A DNA stretch of 49,706 nt from Salinivirgaceae bacterium (GCA_017551905.1 JAFZKK010000092.1:1-49706), one strand, 5' to 3'. Positions 40,894-48,463 are shown, counted from the stretch's first letter. The notes: generated by a model from the sequence alone, not told the origin. A program made the numbers and translations.

Positions 40894-41548
40894 AGTATCT
40901 ATAGGACAAGAACTTAAGGCCGTCAACGCGGGAATGGCGCTGGGCGTGATGGAATGCTGTGTGCGGAACTCCGAGTACAATGCCGACCTTTGGGTCGAAA
41001 TAGCTGACCTCACCGCCGAAATCCGCGCCAATCTGACGTTCGAGGCCATAAAAGAACAGCCGCAGATTGCCGCCACGCGCCGTATGTACGCCGATTGCGG
41101 CAAAGACCCGAGCCGCTACCGCCCGAGCGCCGAGGCTCTGATGCGCCGCATTGTCAAGGGCAACGACCTCTACCAAATCAACACGATGGTGGATTTGGTG
41201 AACCTTGTGTCGATGCGGTTTGGCTACTCGATTGGCGGTTTCGATGCCGACAAGGTCGTGGGCAACGTTGTGGCAGGCATTGGCCGCGAAGGTGAGCTTT
41301 ACAACGGCATTGGCCGCGGCCCACTCAATATTGCCTGTCTGCCCGTTCTGCGCGACGCGGTGAGCGGCTTCGGCACACCCACCAGTGACGAGGAACGCAC
41401 CGCTATGAGTCTTGAAACCAGTCATTTCCTGATGGTTGTTAACGCCTATGACGGCCCGGCGCTTTTGCCGAATTTGTTCGATTATACACGGCAATTGCTT
41501 GAAAAATACGCGGATGCAACGGGAATTGAAACGAAGATAGTGATTTAA
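40886..41548 (+). CDS. B3/B4 tRNA-binding domain protein
   Basis: A 220-residue cytosolic protein from ATG 40886 (MIEVSIGQELKAVNAGMALGVM); an in-frame TTG lies 12 nt upstream. The B3/B4 fold of the phenylalanyl-tRNA synthetase beta chain is visible: RRMYADCGKDPSRYRPSAEALMRRIVKGNDLYQINTMVDLVNLVSMRFGYSIGGFD (about 65-120), then a strand-rich editing-like part (LETSHFLMVVNAYD). Free-standing B3/B4 proteins are thought to edit mischarged tRNA or bind amino acids. It overlaps the small membrane protein gene by 8 nt. Its stop codon falls in a heptamer array. Confidence 0.88.
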   Translation: MIEVSIGQELKAVNAGMALGVMECCVRNSEYNADLWVEIADLTAEIRANLTFEAIKEQPQIAATRRMYADCGKDPSRYRPSAEALMRRIVKGNDLYQINTMVDLVNLVSMRFGYSIGGFDADKVVGNVVAGIGREGELYNGIGRGPLNIACLPVLRDAVSGFGTPTSDEERTAMSLETSHFLMVVNAYDGPALLPNLFDYTRQLLEKYADATGIETKIVI

Positions 41549-41581
41549 TTACGAATTATGAATTATGAATTACGAATTACG
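41547..41581. repeat. Heptanucleotide array at the B3/B4 stop codon, 5 units
   Basis: AATTACG, AATTATG, AATTATG, AATTACG, AATTACG in perfect register. The first A of the array is the second base of the TAA stop codon (41546-41548). Confidence 0.85.
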
Positions 41582-41666
41582 ATTCGCCGATTAAACTTGT
41601 TAAACCCGTTAAACTTTAAACAAAACACCCTCAACAGCGAAGCGCTAAACCATCTCAACGTTTAAA

Positions 41667-41690
41667 CGATTCACCGATTGACCGATTATA
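41667..41690. repeat. Octanucleotide array before yigZ, 3 units
   Basis: CGATTCAC, CGATTGAC, CGATTATA directly upstream of the YigZ start. The remaining DNA between 41582 and 41666 also has repeated TTAAAC-containing words. Confidence 0.55.
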
Positions 41691-41699
41691 CCCAAAACA

Positions 41700-42326
41700 A
41701 TGACCGAACCCGCAGAAACCGATAAATACCTGACCTTCAGCGGATATTCCGAAGGCGTCTACAAGGAAAAAGGTAGCCGATTCTTGGCTTTTGCGTGGCC
41801 GGTAACGACTGAAGACGAGGTGCGGCAACATATTAAAGACCTGAAAAAGACCTATTTCGATGCCCGTCACCACGTGTATGCCTTTCGTTTGGGTGCCGAT
41901 ATGAAGACCTTCCGCTGCAGCGACGACGGCGAGCCGGCAAATTCATCGGGGCCACCGGTTTTGGGGCAGATTCAGTCGGCCGGGCTGACCAATGTGCTCA
42001 TTGTGGTGGTGCGCTATTTTGGCGGCACCAAATTGGGCGTTCCCGGGCTGATAAACGCCTACCGTACCGCCGCCGCCGATGCCATTGCCAACAACCAGAT
42101 TGTGGAACAGTTTGAGCAAGACCGCTTTACAATCAAATTCGACTACACCGCAATGAACGATGTGATGCGTGTTCTGAAAGACGAAAATCCGCAGCAAACC
42201 AACCAACAGTTTGACAACCAATGCTATATCGACCTGTCGATTCGCAAAAAGCAAGGTGAGACACTGCGGCAGAAATTATTGAAGATTGAAGGTTTGACGA
42301 TAGACGGCAACGGCGCAGAGTTGTGA
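41700..42326 (+). CDS. yigZ: YigZ/IMPACT family protein
   Basis: A 208-residue cytosolic protein. Domain UPF0029/IMPACT N-terminal (about 8-115) has EKGSRFLAFAWPVTTEDEVRQHIKDLKKTYFDARHHVYAFRLG, then DDGEPANSSGPPVLGQIQSAGLTNVLIVVVRYFGGTKLGVPGLINAYRTAA, the family's strongest signature. The C-terminal domain (about 140-205) is the DUF1949-type beta-alpha fold. Family members are linked to translation or ribosome control; the reaction is not known. It lies 152 nt after the B3/B4 gene. Confidence 0.93.
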   Translation: MTEPAETDKYLTFSGYSEGVYKEKGSRFLAFAWPVTTEDEVRQHIKDLKKTYFDARHHVYAFRLGADMKTFRCSDDGEPANSSGPPVLGQIQSAGLTNVLIVVVRYFGGTKLGVPGLINAYRTAAADAIANNQIVEQFEQDRFTIKFDYTAMNDVMRVLKDENPQQTNQQFDNQCYIDLSIRKKQGETLRQKLLKIEGLTIDGNGAEL

Positions 42327-42330
42327 ATTC

Positions 42331-42351
42331 TCGCACAGACGACACTGATTA
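42331..42351. repeat. Dispersed repeat R1, copy A
   Basis: A 21-bp segment (TCGCACAGAC, one variable base, then ACACTGATTA) that recurs with one mismatch at 46602-46622. It lies 4 nt after the YigZ stop. A chance 20-of-21 match in 50 kb is unlikely. Confidence 0.75.
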
Positions 42352-42361
42352 AAAAAACGTT

Positions 42362-42424
42362 TGCGCCCTTACGGGCGGAAATTTTTAGAAAATTTGATTT
42401 AAAAATTTTTATAAAATTCTAATT
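42362..42424. repeat. Dispersed repeat R2, copy A
   Basis: About 63 bp: a small hairpin (CGCCC/GGGCG) followed by an AT-rich tail, matching 45978-46039 in about 55 positions. Both copies have the same orientation and lie downstream of rightward genes. Confidence 0.85.
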
Positions 42425-42482
42425 ATCAGATTTTTATAAATTTTCTTCCGAATTTTCTTTCAATTTCTCGCGAAGCGATAAA

Positions 42483-42545
42483 AAAACAAAAAGCCACCTA
42501 CAGGTGGCTAAAATTCCGTGTTTTTCGTGCGTTCCGTGGTTATCA
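42483..42545 (-). terminator. metE terminator within dispersed repeat R3, copy A
   Basis: Stem AGCCACC/GGTGGCT (42492-42498 and 42503-42509) with a T-rich run on the minus strand, downstream of metE. The same hairpin, followed on the + strand by a GTGCGTTCCGTGGT segment (here 42527-42540), recurs after the AraC gene at 48551-48618. The GTGCGTTCCGTGGT-containing part also occurs at 46091-46117 in reverse. Confidence 0.75.
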
Positions 42546-42609
42546 ACAAAAAAGGCCGCCCAACAAAAGGCGACCTTTCCAAAATTCTGCAAAGCACTAT
42601 CAGTTCTAT

Positions 42610-44880
42610 CTATTCCTCTCTCAACTGTTTAGCCGCCTCGACAAGGTTTTTCAGGCTTGCCGTTGTCTCTTCGGTGCCGCGGGTTTTCAGGCCGCAGTCG
42701 GGGTTCACCCACACGTTTTTCTTGTCAACCTTGCTGATTATCTTGTGCAGTGCGTCTACAATCTCGCTCACCGACGGCACGCGCGGCGAGTGAATGTCGT
42801 ACACGCCAGGGCCCACCTGCGTTTGGAAATCGGCGGCTTTGAGCGCGTCGAGCAACTTCAGGTCAGAGCGGCTTGCCTCGAAGGTGATGACGTCGGCGTC
42901 CATTGCGTCGATGTCGCGGATAATATCGCCGAACTCGCTGTAACACATATGAGTATGAATCTGCGTTTCGGGCTTCACTTTGGCGTGGACGAGCCTAAAA
43001 GCGGGAATGGCCCAATCCAGATACTCGCTGTGCCAGTCGCTGCGGCGTAGCGGCAATTTCTCGCGCAGGGCAGCCTCGTCAATCTGAATAATGCGGATGC
43101 CGTTGCGTTCAAGGTCGAGCACCTCGTCGCGGATGGCAAGGCCGATTTGCTGCGCCTGCACCTTCAGCGACACGTCCTCGCGCGGGAACGACCAGTTCAG
43201 GATTGTAACAGGCCCCGTGAGCATTCCCTTCACGGGCTTCTGCGTTTGGCTTTGCGCAAAAACCGACCACTCGACCGTGATGGGCGCCGAGCGGCTGATG
43301 TCGCCCCAGACCACAGGCGGCTTCACACAGCGCGTGCCGTAACTCTGCACCCACGCATTTTGCGTGAAGATGAACCCGTCAAGGTTGTTGCCGAAATATT
43401 CCACCATATCGTTGCGCTCAAACTCGCCGTGAACCAGCACGTCGAGGCCCAGCGCCTCTTGCAGGGCGATGCACTCTGCAATCTTGCGGCGGTTGAACTC
43501 GCGGTACTGTTCGGCGCTGATTTTCTTGTTTTTGAATGCGGCGCGATTAGCGCGGACGTCGGCTGTCTGCGGAAACGAGCCAATAGTTGTTGTGGGGAAC
43601 GGCGGCAGATTGAGCACATTTTTTTGGATTTTTCTGCGCTCGATGCGCGATGGTTGGCGATTGAAATCGCTGTTGGTCAGTGCGTTAAGCGATTGCTGAA
43701 CAGCCGCTTTTTTCTCGACACGCTCGTGGGCGAAAAGTGCCTTGTTGCGGTTCAATGCCGATGCGTCGGCTGTTGCTATATCGTTGAGTTCCAATAGTTT
43801 CTCTTCGGCAAAAGCCAGATGTTGTTTGATGCTGTCCGACAGTTCGGTTTCGGCCTCAACAGTGTAAGGTACGTGCAGCAATGAACACGATGTGGCCACC
43901 ACAACGCGCTGTGCGTCAACAGTTTTCTCAATTTCGGCCAACAGAGCGTTTTTTTGTTCGTAATTGCTTCGCCAGATGTTTTTGCCGTTCACAATGCCCG
44001 CAAACAACAGAGTATCAGCAGGAAAACCGCGCTTCAGCAATTCAAGCGACCGTTTGCCTTCGACAAAATCGAGCCCGATGCCGTCAAGGTTCAGCGATGT
44101 CAGTTCGGCGTACATGTCGCGGACGTCGCCAAAATAAGTCTGCACAGCAATTTTCAGCCGCGTTTTTGTGTGGATTTTGTCGATTAAATCGTTGTAAATC
44201 TTGCAGAAAAGTTGTTTTTCGGCCTCGTCCATATCCAGCACCAGTGCAGGTTCGGCAATCGAGAGCCATTCGGCGCCCGCCGCGTCGAGTTGACAAGCCA
44301 AATTCGAGTAGGCGCTAACGGCGTCGGCGACAAAATCGGCAGCCTTGCGGCCGTCCTCATATCGCGCCAAACGCAAAAAAGTGTAGATGCCAATCAAGTT
44401 TGAAACTGTTTGAATACCAGCGGCTTTTGCTTCGTTGTATTCGGTCACGGGCTTCGGGTTTGCGGCCAGCCGAATAGTCGTTTTGCCGTCAATCTGCGGC
44501 ACAATGTAGTGGTAGTTGGTGTTGAACCACTTTTTCATTGGCAGCGCCTTCACGTCGCCCGCCGCGCCCTGATAGCCGTGCGCCACTGCAAAATATGTTT
44601 CCAACTCGCTCAAATTCAGTTGTTTGTACCTTTCGGGGATGACATTGAGCAAAAAAGCCGTGTCCAACAGGTTGTCGTAGAACGAGAAATCGTTCGACGC
44701 AATGAACCCGATGCCAGCCTCGCGCTGTTTCCGCCAGCCGTACAGACGGATGTCGGCGGCCGTTTTCACGAGTTCGGCTTTCGAAATCTCACCCTTGAAA
44801 AATTTCTCACTTGCGAATTTCAGTTCGCGTTTTTTCCCGATTCGCGGGAACCCAATCACTGATGTTTTTTTCGTTGTCAT
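42610..44880 (-). CDS. metE: Cobalamin-independent methionine synthase
   Basis: A 756-residue cytosolic zinc enzyme that methylates homocysteine with 5-methyltetrahydropteroyl-triglutamate. The N-terminal barrel begins SVIGFPRIGKKRELKFASEKFFKG. The C-terminal barrel has TTIGSFPQTADVR, HGEFERNDMVEYFG, GPVTILNWSF, IQIDEAALREKLP and the zinc ligands His and Cys in HTHMCYSEF (about 640-648), with the final Cys in NPDCGLKTRG (about 718-727). Length is normal for MetE. A LysR regulator is divergent, with a palindromic operator between. No cobalamin or SAM riboswitch was recognised upstream. Confidence 0.97.
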   Translation of the reverse strand: MTTKKTSVIGFPRIGKKRELKFASEKFFKGEISKAELVKTAADIRLYGWRKQREAGIGFIASNDFSFYDNLLDTAFLLNVIPERYKQLNLSELETYFAVAHGYQGAAGDVKALPMKKWFNTNYHYIVPQIDGKTTIRLAANPKPVTEYNEAKAAGIQTVSNLIGIYTFLRLARYEDGRKAADFVADAVSAYSNLACQLDAAGAEWLSIAEPALVLDMDEAEKQLFCKIYNDLIDKIHTKTRLKIAVQTYFGDVRDMYAELTSLNLDGIGLDFVEGKRSLELLKRGFPADTLLFAGIVNGKNIWRSNYEQKNALLAEIEKTVDAQRVVVATSCSLLHVPYTVEAETELSDSIKQHLAFAEEKLLELNDIATADASALNRNKALFAHERVEKKAAVQQSLNALTNSDFNRQPSRIERRKIQKNVLNLPPFPTTTIGSFPQTADVRANRAAFKNKKISAEQYREFNRRKIAECIALQEALGLDVLVHGEFERNDMVEYFGNNLDGFIFTQNAWVQSYGTRCVKPPVVWGDISRSAPITVEWSVFAQSQTQKPVKGMLTGPVTILNWSFPREDVSLKVQAQQIGLAIRDEVLDLERNGIRIIQIDEAALREKLPLRRSDWHSEYLDWAIPAFRLVHAKVKPETQIHTHMCYSEFGDIIRDIDAMDADVITFEASRSDLKLLDALKAADFQTQVGPGVYDIHSPRVPSVSEIVDALHKIISKVDKKNVWVNPDCGLKTRGTEETTASLKNLVEAAKQLREE

Positions 44881-44942
44881 ATCCTTGAAAATTTGTTTGC
44901 CGCAAAAGTCCGTGATATTTTGTTATCGGGAAAATACTTATT

Positions 44943-44972
44943 TTTGCGCCTTCGCGATAGGTATTACCTATG
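44943..44972 (+). promoter_or_regulatory. Promoter of the LysR regulator, overlapped by its likely operator
   Basis: TTTG at 44943-44946, an 18-nt spacer, and TACCTATG at 44965-44972 (one mismatch to TAnnTTTG). The start would lie about 15 nt before the ATG. The -7 element is inside the palindromic operator, as expected for autorepression. Confidence 0.45.
44957..44971. promoter_or_regulatory. LysR-type operator between metE and its divergent regulator
   Basis: ATAGGTATTACCTAT is a perfect inverted repeat (6-bp arms, 3-nt centre). It has the LysR T-N11-A core and fits the ATAGnTnnnAnCTAT half-site known for OxyR. It lies 77 nt from the metE ATG and 22 nt from the regulator ATG. Confidence 0.65.
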
Positions 44973-44993
44973 GCACAAAACCGACATTAGATT

Positions 44994-45899
44994 ATGACAC
45001 TACAACAATTGAAATACGTGGTTGCCGTGGCCGACACGCGCAACATTACCGAAGCCGCACGGCGCGTCTTCATTTCGCAACCGAGTCTGACAGCCGCTAT
45101 CCAAGACCTTGAAAATGAAATGAATTTGGTCATTTTCAACCGCACCAACAAGGGTGTGACTATCACCAACGAGGGCGATGAGTTTTTGTCGTACGCGCGC
45201 CAGGTACTCGAACAGGCCGCCTTGCTCGAAGACCGCTACAAGGGTAATATTGGTGGAAATACCATATTTTCAGTCAGTTGCCAGCACTATTCGTTTGCCG
45301 TCAACGCTTTTGTGGATGTTATTCGCAAGTTCGGCGGCCCCAGTTACGACTTCACTCTTCGCGAGACGCAAACCAACGAAATCATTGACGATGTGGCCAA
45401 AATGAAGAGCGAAATCGGCGTCCTTTACCTCTGCGACAAGAACGAGAAGGTTGTCAGCAAACTACTGCAAAAGAGCAATTTGGCATTCGAGCCGTTGCTC
45501 ACCACGCCGCTGCACGTGTTTATGTCGGCCCGCAACCCGCTTGCCGCCAACGAGCAAATCACCCTCGACGACCTGAAACCCTATCCCTACCTGACTTACG
45601 AGCAAGGCGACTTCAACTCGTTCTACTTTGCCGAAGAGCCGCTCACCGCCATTGATTTCGACTGCCCGCGCAACATAAAAGTCCGCGACCGCGCCACGCT
45701 CTTCAACCTGATTATCGGCCTCAACGGCTACACAATTTGTTCGGGCGTTATCAGCCACCGCCTCAACGGCCGCAACATTATTGCCCGCCCCCTCGCCGTC
45801 ACCGACAAAATGACCGTCGGCGTCGTCACCCGTAAAGGCGTTTCGCTTTCGCGATACGGCAAGGCCTACATTGCGGCTATCCGAAAGCATTGTAAGTGA
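44994..45899 (+). CDS. LysR-family transcriptional regulator, likely of metE
   Basis: A 301-residue regulator. The N-terminal winged helix-turn-helix has MTLQQLKYVVAVADTRNITEAARRVFISQPSLTAAIQDLENEMNLVIFNRTNKGVTITNEG (1-62), with a linker helix to about 88. The effector domain follows (about 92-295). It lacks an obvious OxyR-type redox Cys pair in the effector domain, where only scattered Cys are seen (for example SCQHYS, LYLCDKNE, DCPRN, TICSGV). Its divergence from metE argues for a MetR-like role sensing homocysteine or methionine. Its own promoter overlaps the operator. The specific subfamily cannot be fixed from sequence alone. Confidence 0.85.
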   Translation: MTLQQLKYVVAVADTRNITEAARRVFISQPSLTAAIQDLENEMNLVIFNRTNKGVTITNEGDEFLSYARQVLEQAALLEDRYKGNIGGNTIFSVSCQHYSFAVNAFVDVIRKFGGPSYDFTLRETQTNEIIDDVAKMKSEIGVLYLCDKNEKVVSKLLQKSNLAFEPLLTTPLHVFMSARNPLAANEQITLDDLKPYPYLTYEQGDFNSFYFAEEPLTAIDFDCPRNIKVRDRATLFNLIIGLNGYTICSGVISHRLNGRNIIARPLAVTDKMTVGVVTRKGVSLSRYGKAYIAAIRKHCK

Positions 45900-45920
45900 T
45901 TGTTTATCACAGATTTATCG

Positions 45921-45950
45921 CTAACCGATTCTTGCCGATTTTAACCGATT
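45921..45950. repeat. Decanucleotide array after the LysR gene, 3 units
   Basis: Three in-register decamers CTAACCGATT, CTTGCCGATT, TTAACCGATT, starting 21 nt after the regulator stop. Confidence 0.65.
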
Positions 45951-45977
45951 TTTCCCGCAGGCGGGAATGGGTTTGGG

Positions 45978-46039
45978 TGCGCCCTTGCGGGCGGAAATTT
46001 TTAGAAAATTGGAATTAAAATTTCTACAAAATTCTGATT
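45978..46039. repeat. Dispersed repeat R2, copy B
   Basis: Second copy of the hairpin plus AT-rich element, about 87% identical to 42362-42424 by eye. It starts with the CGCCC/GGGCG hairpin. Confidence 0.85.
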
Positions 46040-46090
46040 GAAAGTATTTTATCGCCAACCAAACTTATCCGAATTGAATCCAAATTTTCT

Positions 46091-46117
46091 ACCACGGAAC
46101 GCACGGAAAACACGGAA
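46091..46117. repeat. Dispersed repeat R3, partial copy (reverse)
   Basis: ACCACGGAACGCAC followed by a second ACACGGAA word. This is the reverse complement of the segment at 42514-42540 apart from single changes. It lies just after the transposase remnant's stop codon. Confidence 0.7.
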
Positions 46118-46118
46118 A

Positions 46119-46544
46119 TCAATAAAAACAATCCAATTCCCATTTGGCGGGGTTTTGTTCAATGTATTCGGCAATGCGGTTCATCTCGTTTTGGCTGCGC
46201 ACAATGTGGTCGTGGTAACGAGATTGCCAACCGAATGGTATTCCGTTTTCGCGGGCGAAACGGGTGACGGCGGATTTAATACCGCCTATGCATACCGACA
46301 ACCATCCCTGCCTATTGGCAACATTTTGCATTCGCACGTTTTTCCCCGTTGTAGGGACGTCGCGTGCGGCGTCCGCATCATTGTGGCACACGTCATTATT
46401 TCGGACGTGGCACGCCGCGTCCCTATAGGTGCACCCGTTGGCATTTTGGGCCTCATTCTGCCCATTTACACCATTATCGATATGATTGAAACCGCAGAAA
46501 ACGTTTGGTCGGACTCGTGCGTTAATGCAATGGTTAATAAGGAT
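46119..46544 (-). pseudogene. Remnant of a REP-associated Y1 transposase (RAYT)
   Basis: The C-terminal portion of an IS200-like, REP-associated transposase: SAVTRFARENGIPFGWQSRYHDHIVRSQNEMNRIAEYIEQNPAKWELDCFY (46119-46274). The YI..NP segment is likely the catalytic-Tyr helix. Upstream the frame stays open to a TAA at 46547-46545 but has no ATG. It reads through the REP-like inverted repeat as low-information sequence (YRDAACHV..., DADAARDVPTT). The N-terminal part with the HUH metal motif is missing, so the gene is truncated and cannot be active. Such proteins act on the palindromes with which they are associated. Confidence 0.75.
46352..46425. repeat. REP-like imperfect inverted repeat inside the RAYT remnant
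   Basis: Two 23-bp arms, 46352-46374 and 46403-46425, opening TAGGGACG and closing CGTCCCTA, with 4 mismatches and 28 nt between. They sit in frame within the remnant's open frame. Confidence 0.75.
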
Positions 46545-46601
46545 TTATACGGTGAATCGGATAATGGGTGAGCCGATAGGGTGAGTGGATTTTTTTCTCT
46601 T

Positions 46602-46622
46602 TCGCACAGACAACACTGATTA
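46602..46622. repeat. Dispersed repeat R1, copy B
   Basis: Matches 42331-42351 in 20 of 21 positions, same orientation, directly downstream of the lipoprotein and transposase remnant region. Confidence 0.75.
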
Positions 46623-46656
46623 CACAGGTTTATAGTATTTCGCAAAAAGCATGGCA

Positions 46657-47232
46657 TTATTTTCTTTTGTTATCCTTATTCATTTTTTCTTCTTCTACTT
46701 CTCTTTCAATTCTTTCCCAACTATATTCTTGTAATCTATGCCATGTTATACTATCTTCTTTGATACCTAATCTGTCTGCTTCCTGTTTTGATATTTTTAC
46801 AAAATCATATCCTAAATCAATATGAAACCTAAGACCTGCCCAATCATCATTTTTTGTTCCGAAATATGGCATTACACTACGCTCATCATTATATGTTTCA
46901 TTTTCTCTTAAAGGGAAAGGGTCATTCCCATAAGGAATCCAATGGTATAAATCGAAGTAGAATTTATTACTTCTTTTGTATTTACCCAAGCTCCACGCCC
47001 CGTTATTAATTAGAGTATCTCCATTAAGGATATACTTATGGATATAAGTACAATCTTGATAGAAAACTATGTAATGCAAAGAATTTTCGGGTTCATGCTC
47101 CCATTTTGCGTCAAGAAGAAAAATGCCATCAAACAACTTACTTAATTCGTCTACACTGCGAGTCTCTTTGCAACCTGCAAATAATGTTACAACAAAAGAC
47201 ATTCCTAATACTTTAAAAAATCTATTTCCCAT
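46657..47232 (-). CDS. AT-rich lipoprotein, unknown
   Basis: A 191-residue predicted lipoprotein. The signal is MGNRFFKVLGMSFVVTLFAGC, with lipobox Cys21. The mature part starts with a DGIFLLDAKWEHEP segment and continues with Tyr/Trp-rich strands (YIVFYQDCTYIHKYILNGDTLINNGAWSLGKYKRSNKFYFDLYHWIPYG), reminiscent of immunity-like or small lipocalin-like proteins. The C-terminus is a charged helix (EEYSWERIEREVEEEKMNK type). Codon use is clearly AT-richer than metE or the regulator nearby. Together with flanking repeats and the transposase remnant this suggests an acquired gene. Confidence 0.65.
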   Translation of the reverse strand: MGNRFFKVLGMSFVVTLFAGCKETRSVDELSKLFDGIFLLDAKWEHEPENSLHYIVFYQDCTYIHKYILNGDTLINNGAWSLGKYKRSNKFYFDLYHWIPYGNDPFPLRENETYNDERSVMPYFGTKNDDWAGLRFHIDLGYDFVKISKQEADRLGIKEDSITWHRLQEYSWERIEREVEEEKMNKDNKRK

Positions 47233-47275
47233 AATTAAAATTTTTTGCGGTTATATGACGCGGTGACGGCTCTTT

Positions 47276-48427
47276 TCACCCCAGCCAATCAATATAATTA
47301 TCGGGTGTGATAACCGACGCTTCCTTCACGGGATACGCATTAAGAAACGCCGACGGTAAGGTGACATTGGCTTTGTTCGGATTGCTTTTCATCTCATACG
47401 CAGCCATTTTGCCGTCGCACTCCTCAACATAGTCAATCTCCTGCTTCTCGCTTGTTCGCCAGAAATACTGATTGACAAATCGCCCATTGTAGTGGTTGTA
47501 TTTAATTCTTTCGGCAATGCAGAAATTCTCCCACAACGCGCCGTCATCGTCGCGCAAATCGAGTGGGTTGAAATTGTGAATCAATGCGTTACGAATGCCG
47601 TTGTCGAAAAAGAATATTTTCTTGCTCTTTTTTAGTTCGTTACGCAAGTTTCGGCTCAAGCCGTTCAAACGAAAAACGACGTAGCACTTTTCGAGCAAAT
47701 CGACATACTTTTCCACCGTTTTCGCATCGCTGCCAATGGTTTGCGCTAACTCGTTGTACGACACCACGCCGCCCACCTGCAACGCCAGCGCCACAAGCAG
47801 TTTTTCGAGCAAAACAGGTTTCCGCACGCCTTCCATCGACAGCAAATCCTGATACATATAACTGCCCGAAAGGTTCATCAGAATGTCGCGCACGTTATCG
47901 GCACTGCTGACGACATCGGGGTATGAGCCGTAAATCAGCCGCGCATCCAACGACTGCTTGACGCGCAACAAACCACCATTATTGAGCAATTCCTGTGTCG
48001 AAATCGGGTACAAGTGGTACTCAAACTTACGCCCTGTAAGTGGCTCATTTAGTTCGCCTTGCAGTGCGAGCGACGACGAACCCGTGACCAAAAGTTGAAT
48101 ATCTTTAAAATGGTCGGTTATCAGTTTCAGTATTAGGCCGATACCTTGAATGCGCTGCGCCTCGTCAACCAACACAATCCGATTGTTGGCAATCAGCATC
48201 CGCATATTATTCAGATTGTCAGACTGTTCCAATATCGCGCGTGTTTGTGCGTCGTCGCAATACAACCGCAGAATTTGGTCTTGCGGAACTTGAATGTCGG
48301 GGTCGTTCAAAATTTGCTCAAAAAGCGTTGTTTTGCCCACTTGCCGCGCGCCAATAAGCACAATGGCCTTCCCTTTGAACATCCGCTCTTTGATTACATT
48401 ATGTAATTGCCGTTTAATCAGTGCCAT
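47276..48427 (-). CDS. AAA ATPase with DUF4143-type C-terminus
   Basis: A 383-residue cytosolic protein. Residues 15-165 are an AAA_14 ATPase: Walker A in LIGARQVGKTTLFEQIL (about 24-40), Walker B in RIVLVDEAQRIQGIG (about 82-96) and the sensor-like LLVTGSSSLALQG (about 112-124). The rest (about 195-345) follows the DUF4143 pattern: a winged-helix part (SYNELAQTIGSDAKTVEKYVDLLEKCYVVFRLNGLSRN), then KKIFFFDNGIRNALI and the nuclease-like LWENFCIAERIKY... EIDYVEE... A-YEMKSNP. Such genes are common, mobile-looking and of unknown role. A run of GGATTA/TAATCC words lies upstream. Confidence 0.85.
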   Translation of the reverse strand: MALIKRQLHNVIKERMFKGKAIVLIGARQVGKTTLFEQILNDPDIQVPQDQILRLYCDDAQTRAILEQSDNLNNMRMLIANNRIVLVDEAQRIQGIGLILKLITDHFKDIQLLVTGSSSLALQGELNEPLTGRKFEYHLYPISTQELLNNGGLLRVKQSLDARLIYGSYPDVVSSADNVRDILMNLSGSYMYQDLLSMEGVRKPVLLEKLLVALALQVGGVVSYNELAQTIGSDAKTVEKYVDLLEKCYVVFRLNGLSRNLRNELKKSKKIFFFDNGIRNALIHNFNPLDLRDDDGALWENFCIAERIKYNHYNGRFVNQYFWRTSEKQEIDYVEECDGKMAAYEMKSNPNKANVTLPSAFLNAYPVKEASVITPDNYIDWLG

Positions 48428-48463
48428 AGTTCGTTATTTTTCTCTGCAAGGATACATAAATTT

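Noticed and set aside
44574..44600. GCCACTG word resembling a B12 box
   Set aside because: It lies inside metE coding DNA, on the opposite strand, with no riboswitch fold around it; the metE leader itself shows no B12 or SAM riboswitch elements.
46038..46571. 177-residue plus-strand ORF across the RAYT remnant
   Set aside because: The opposite strand gives a recognisable transposase C-terminus; the plus-strand reading has no family features and runs through a dispersed repeat.
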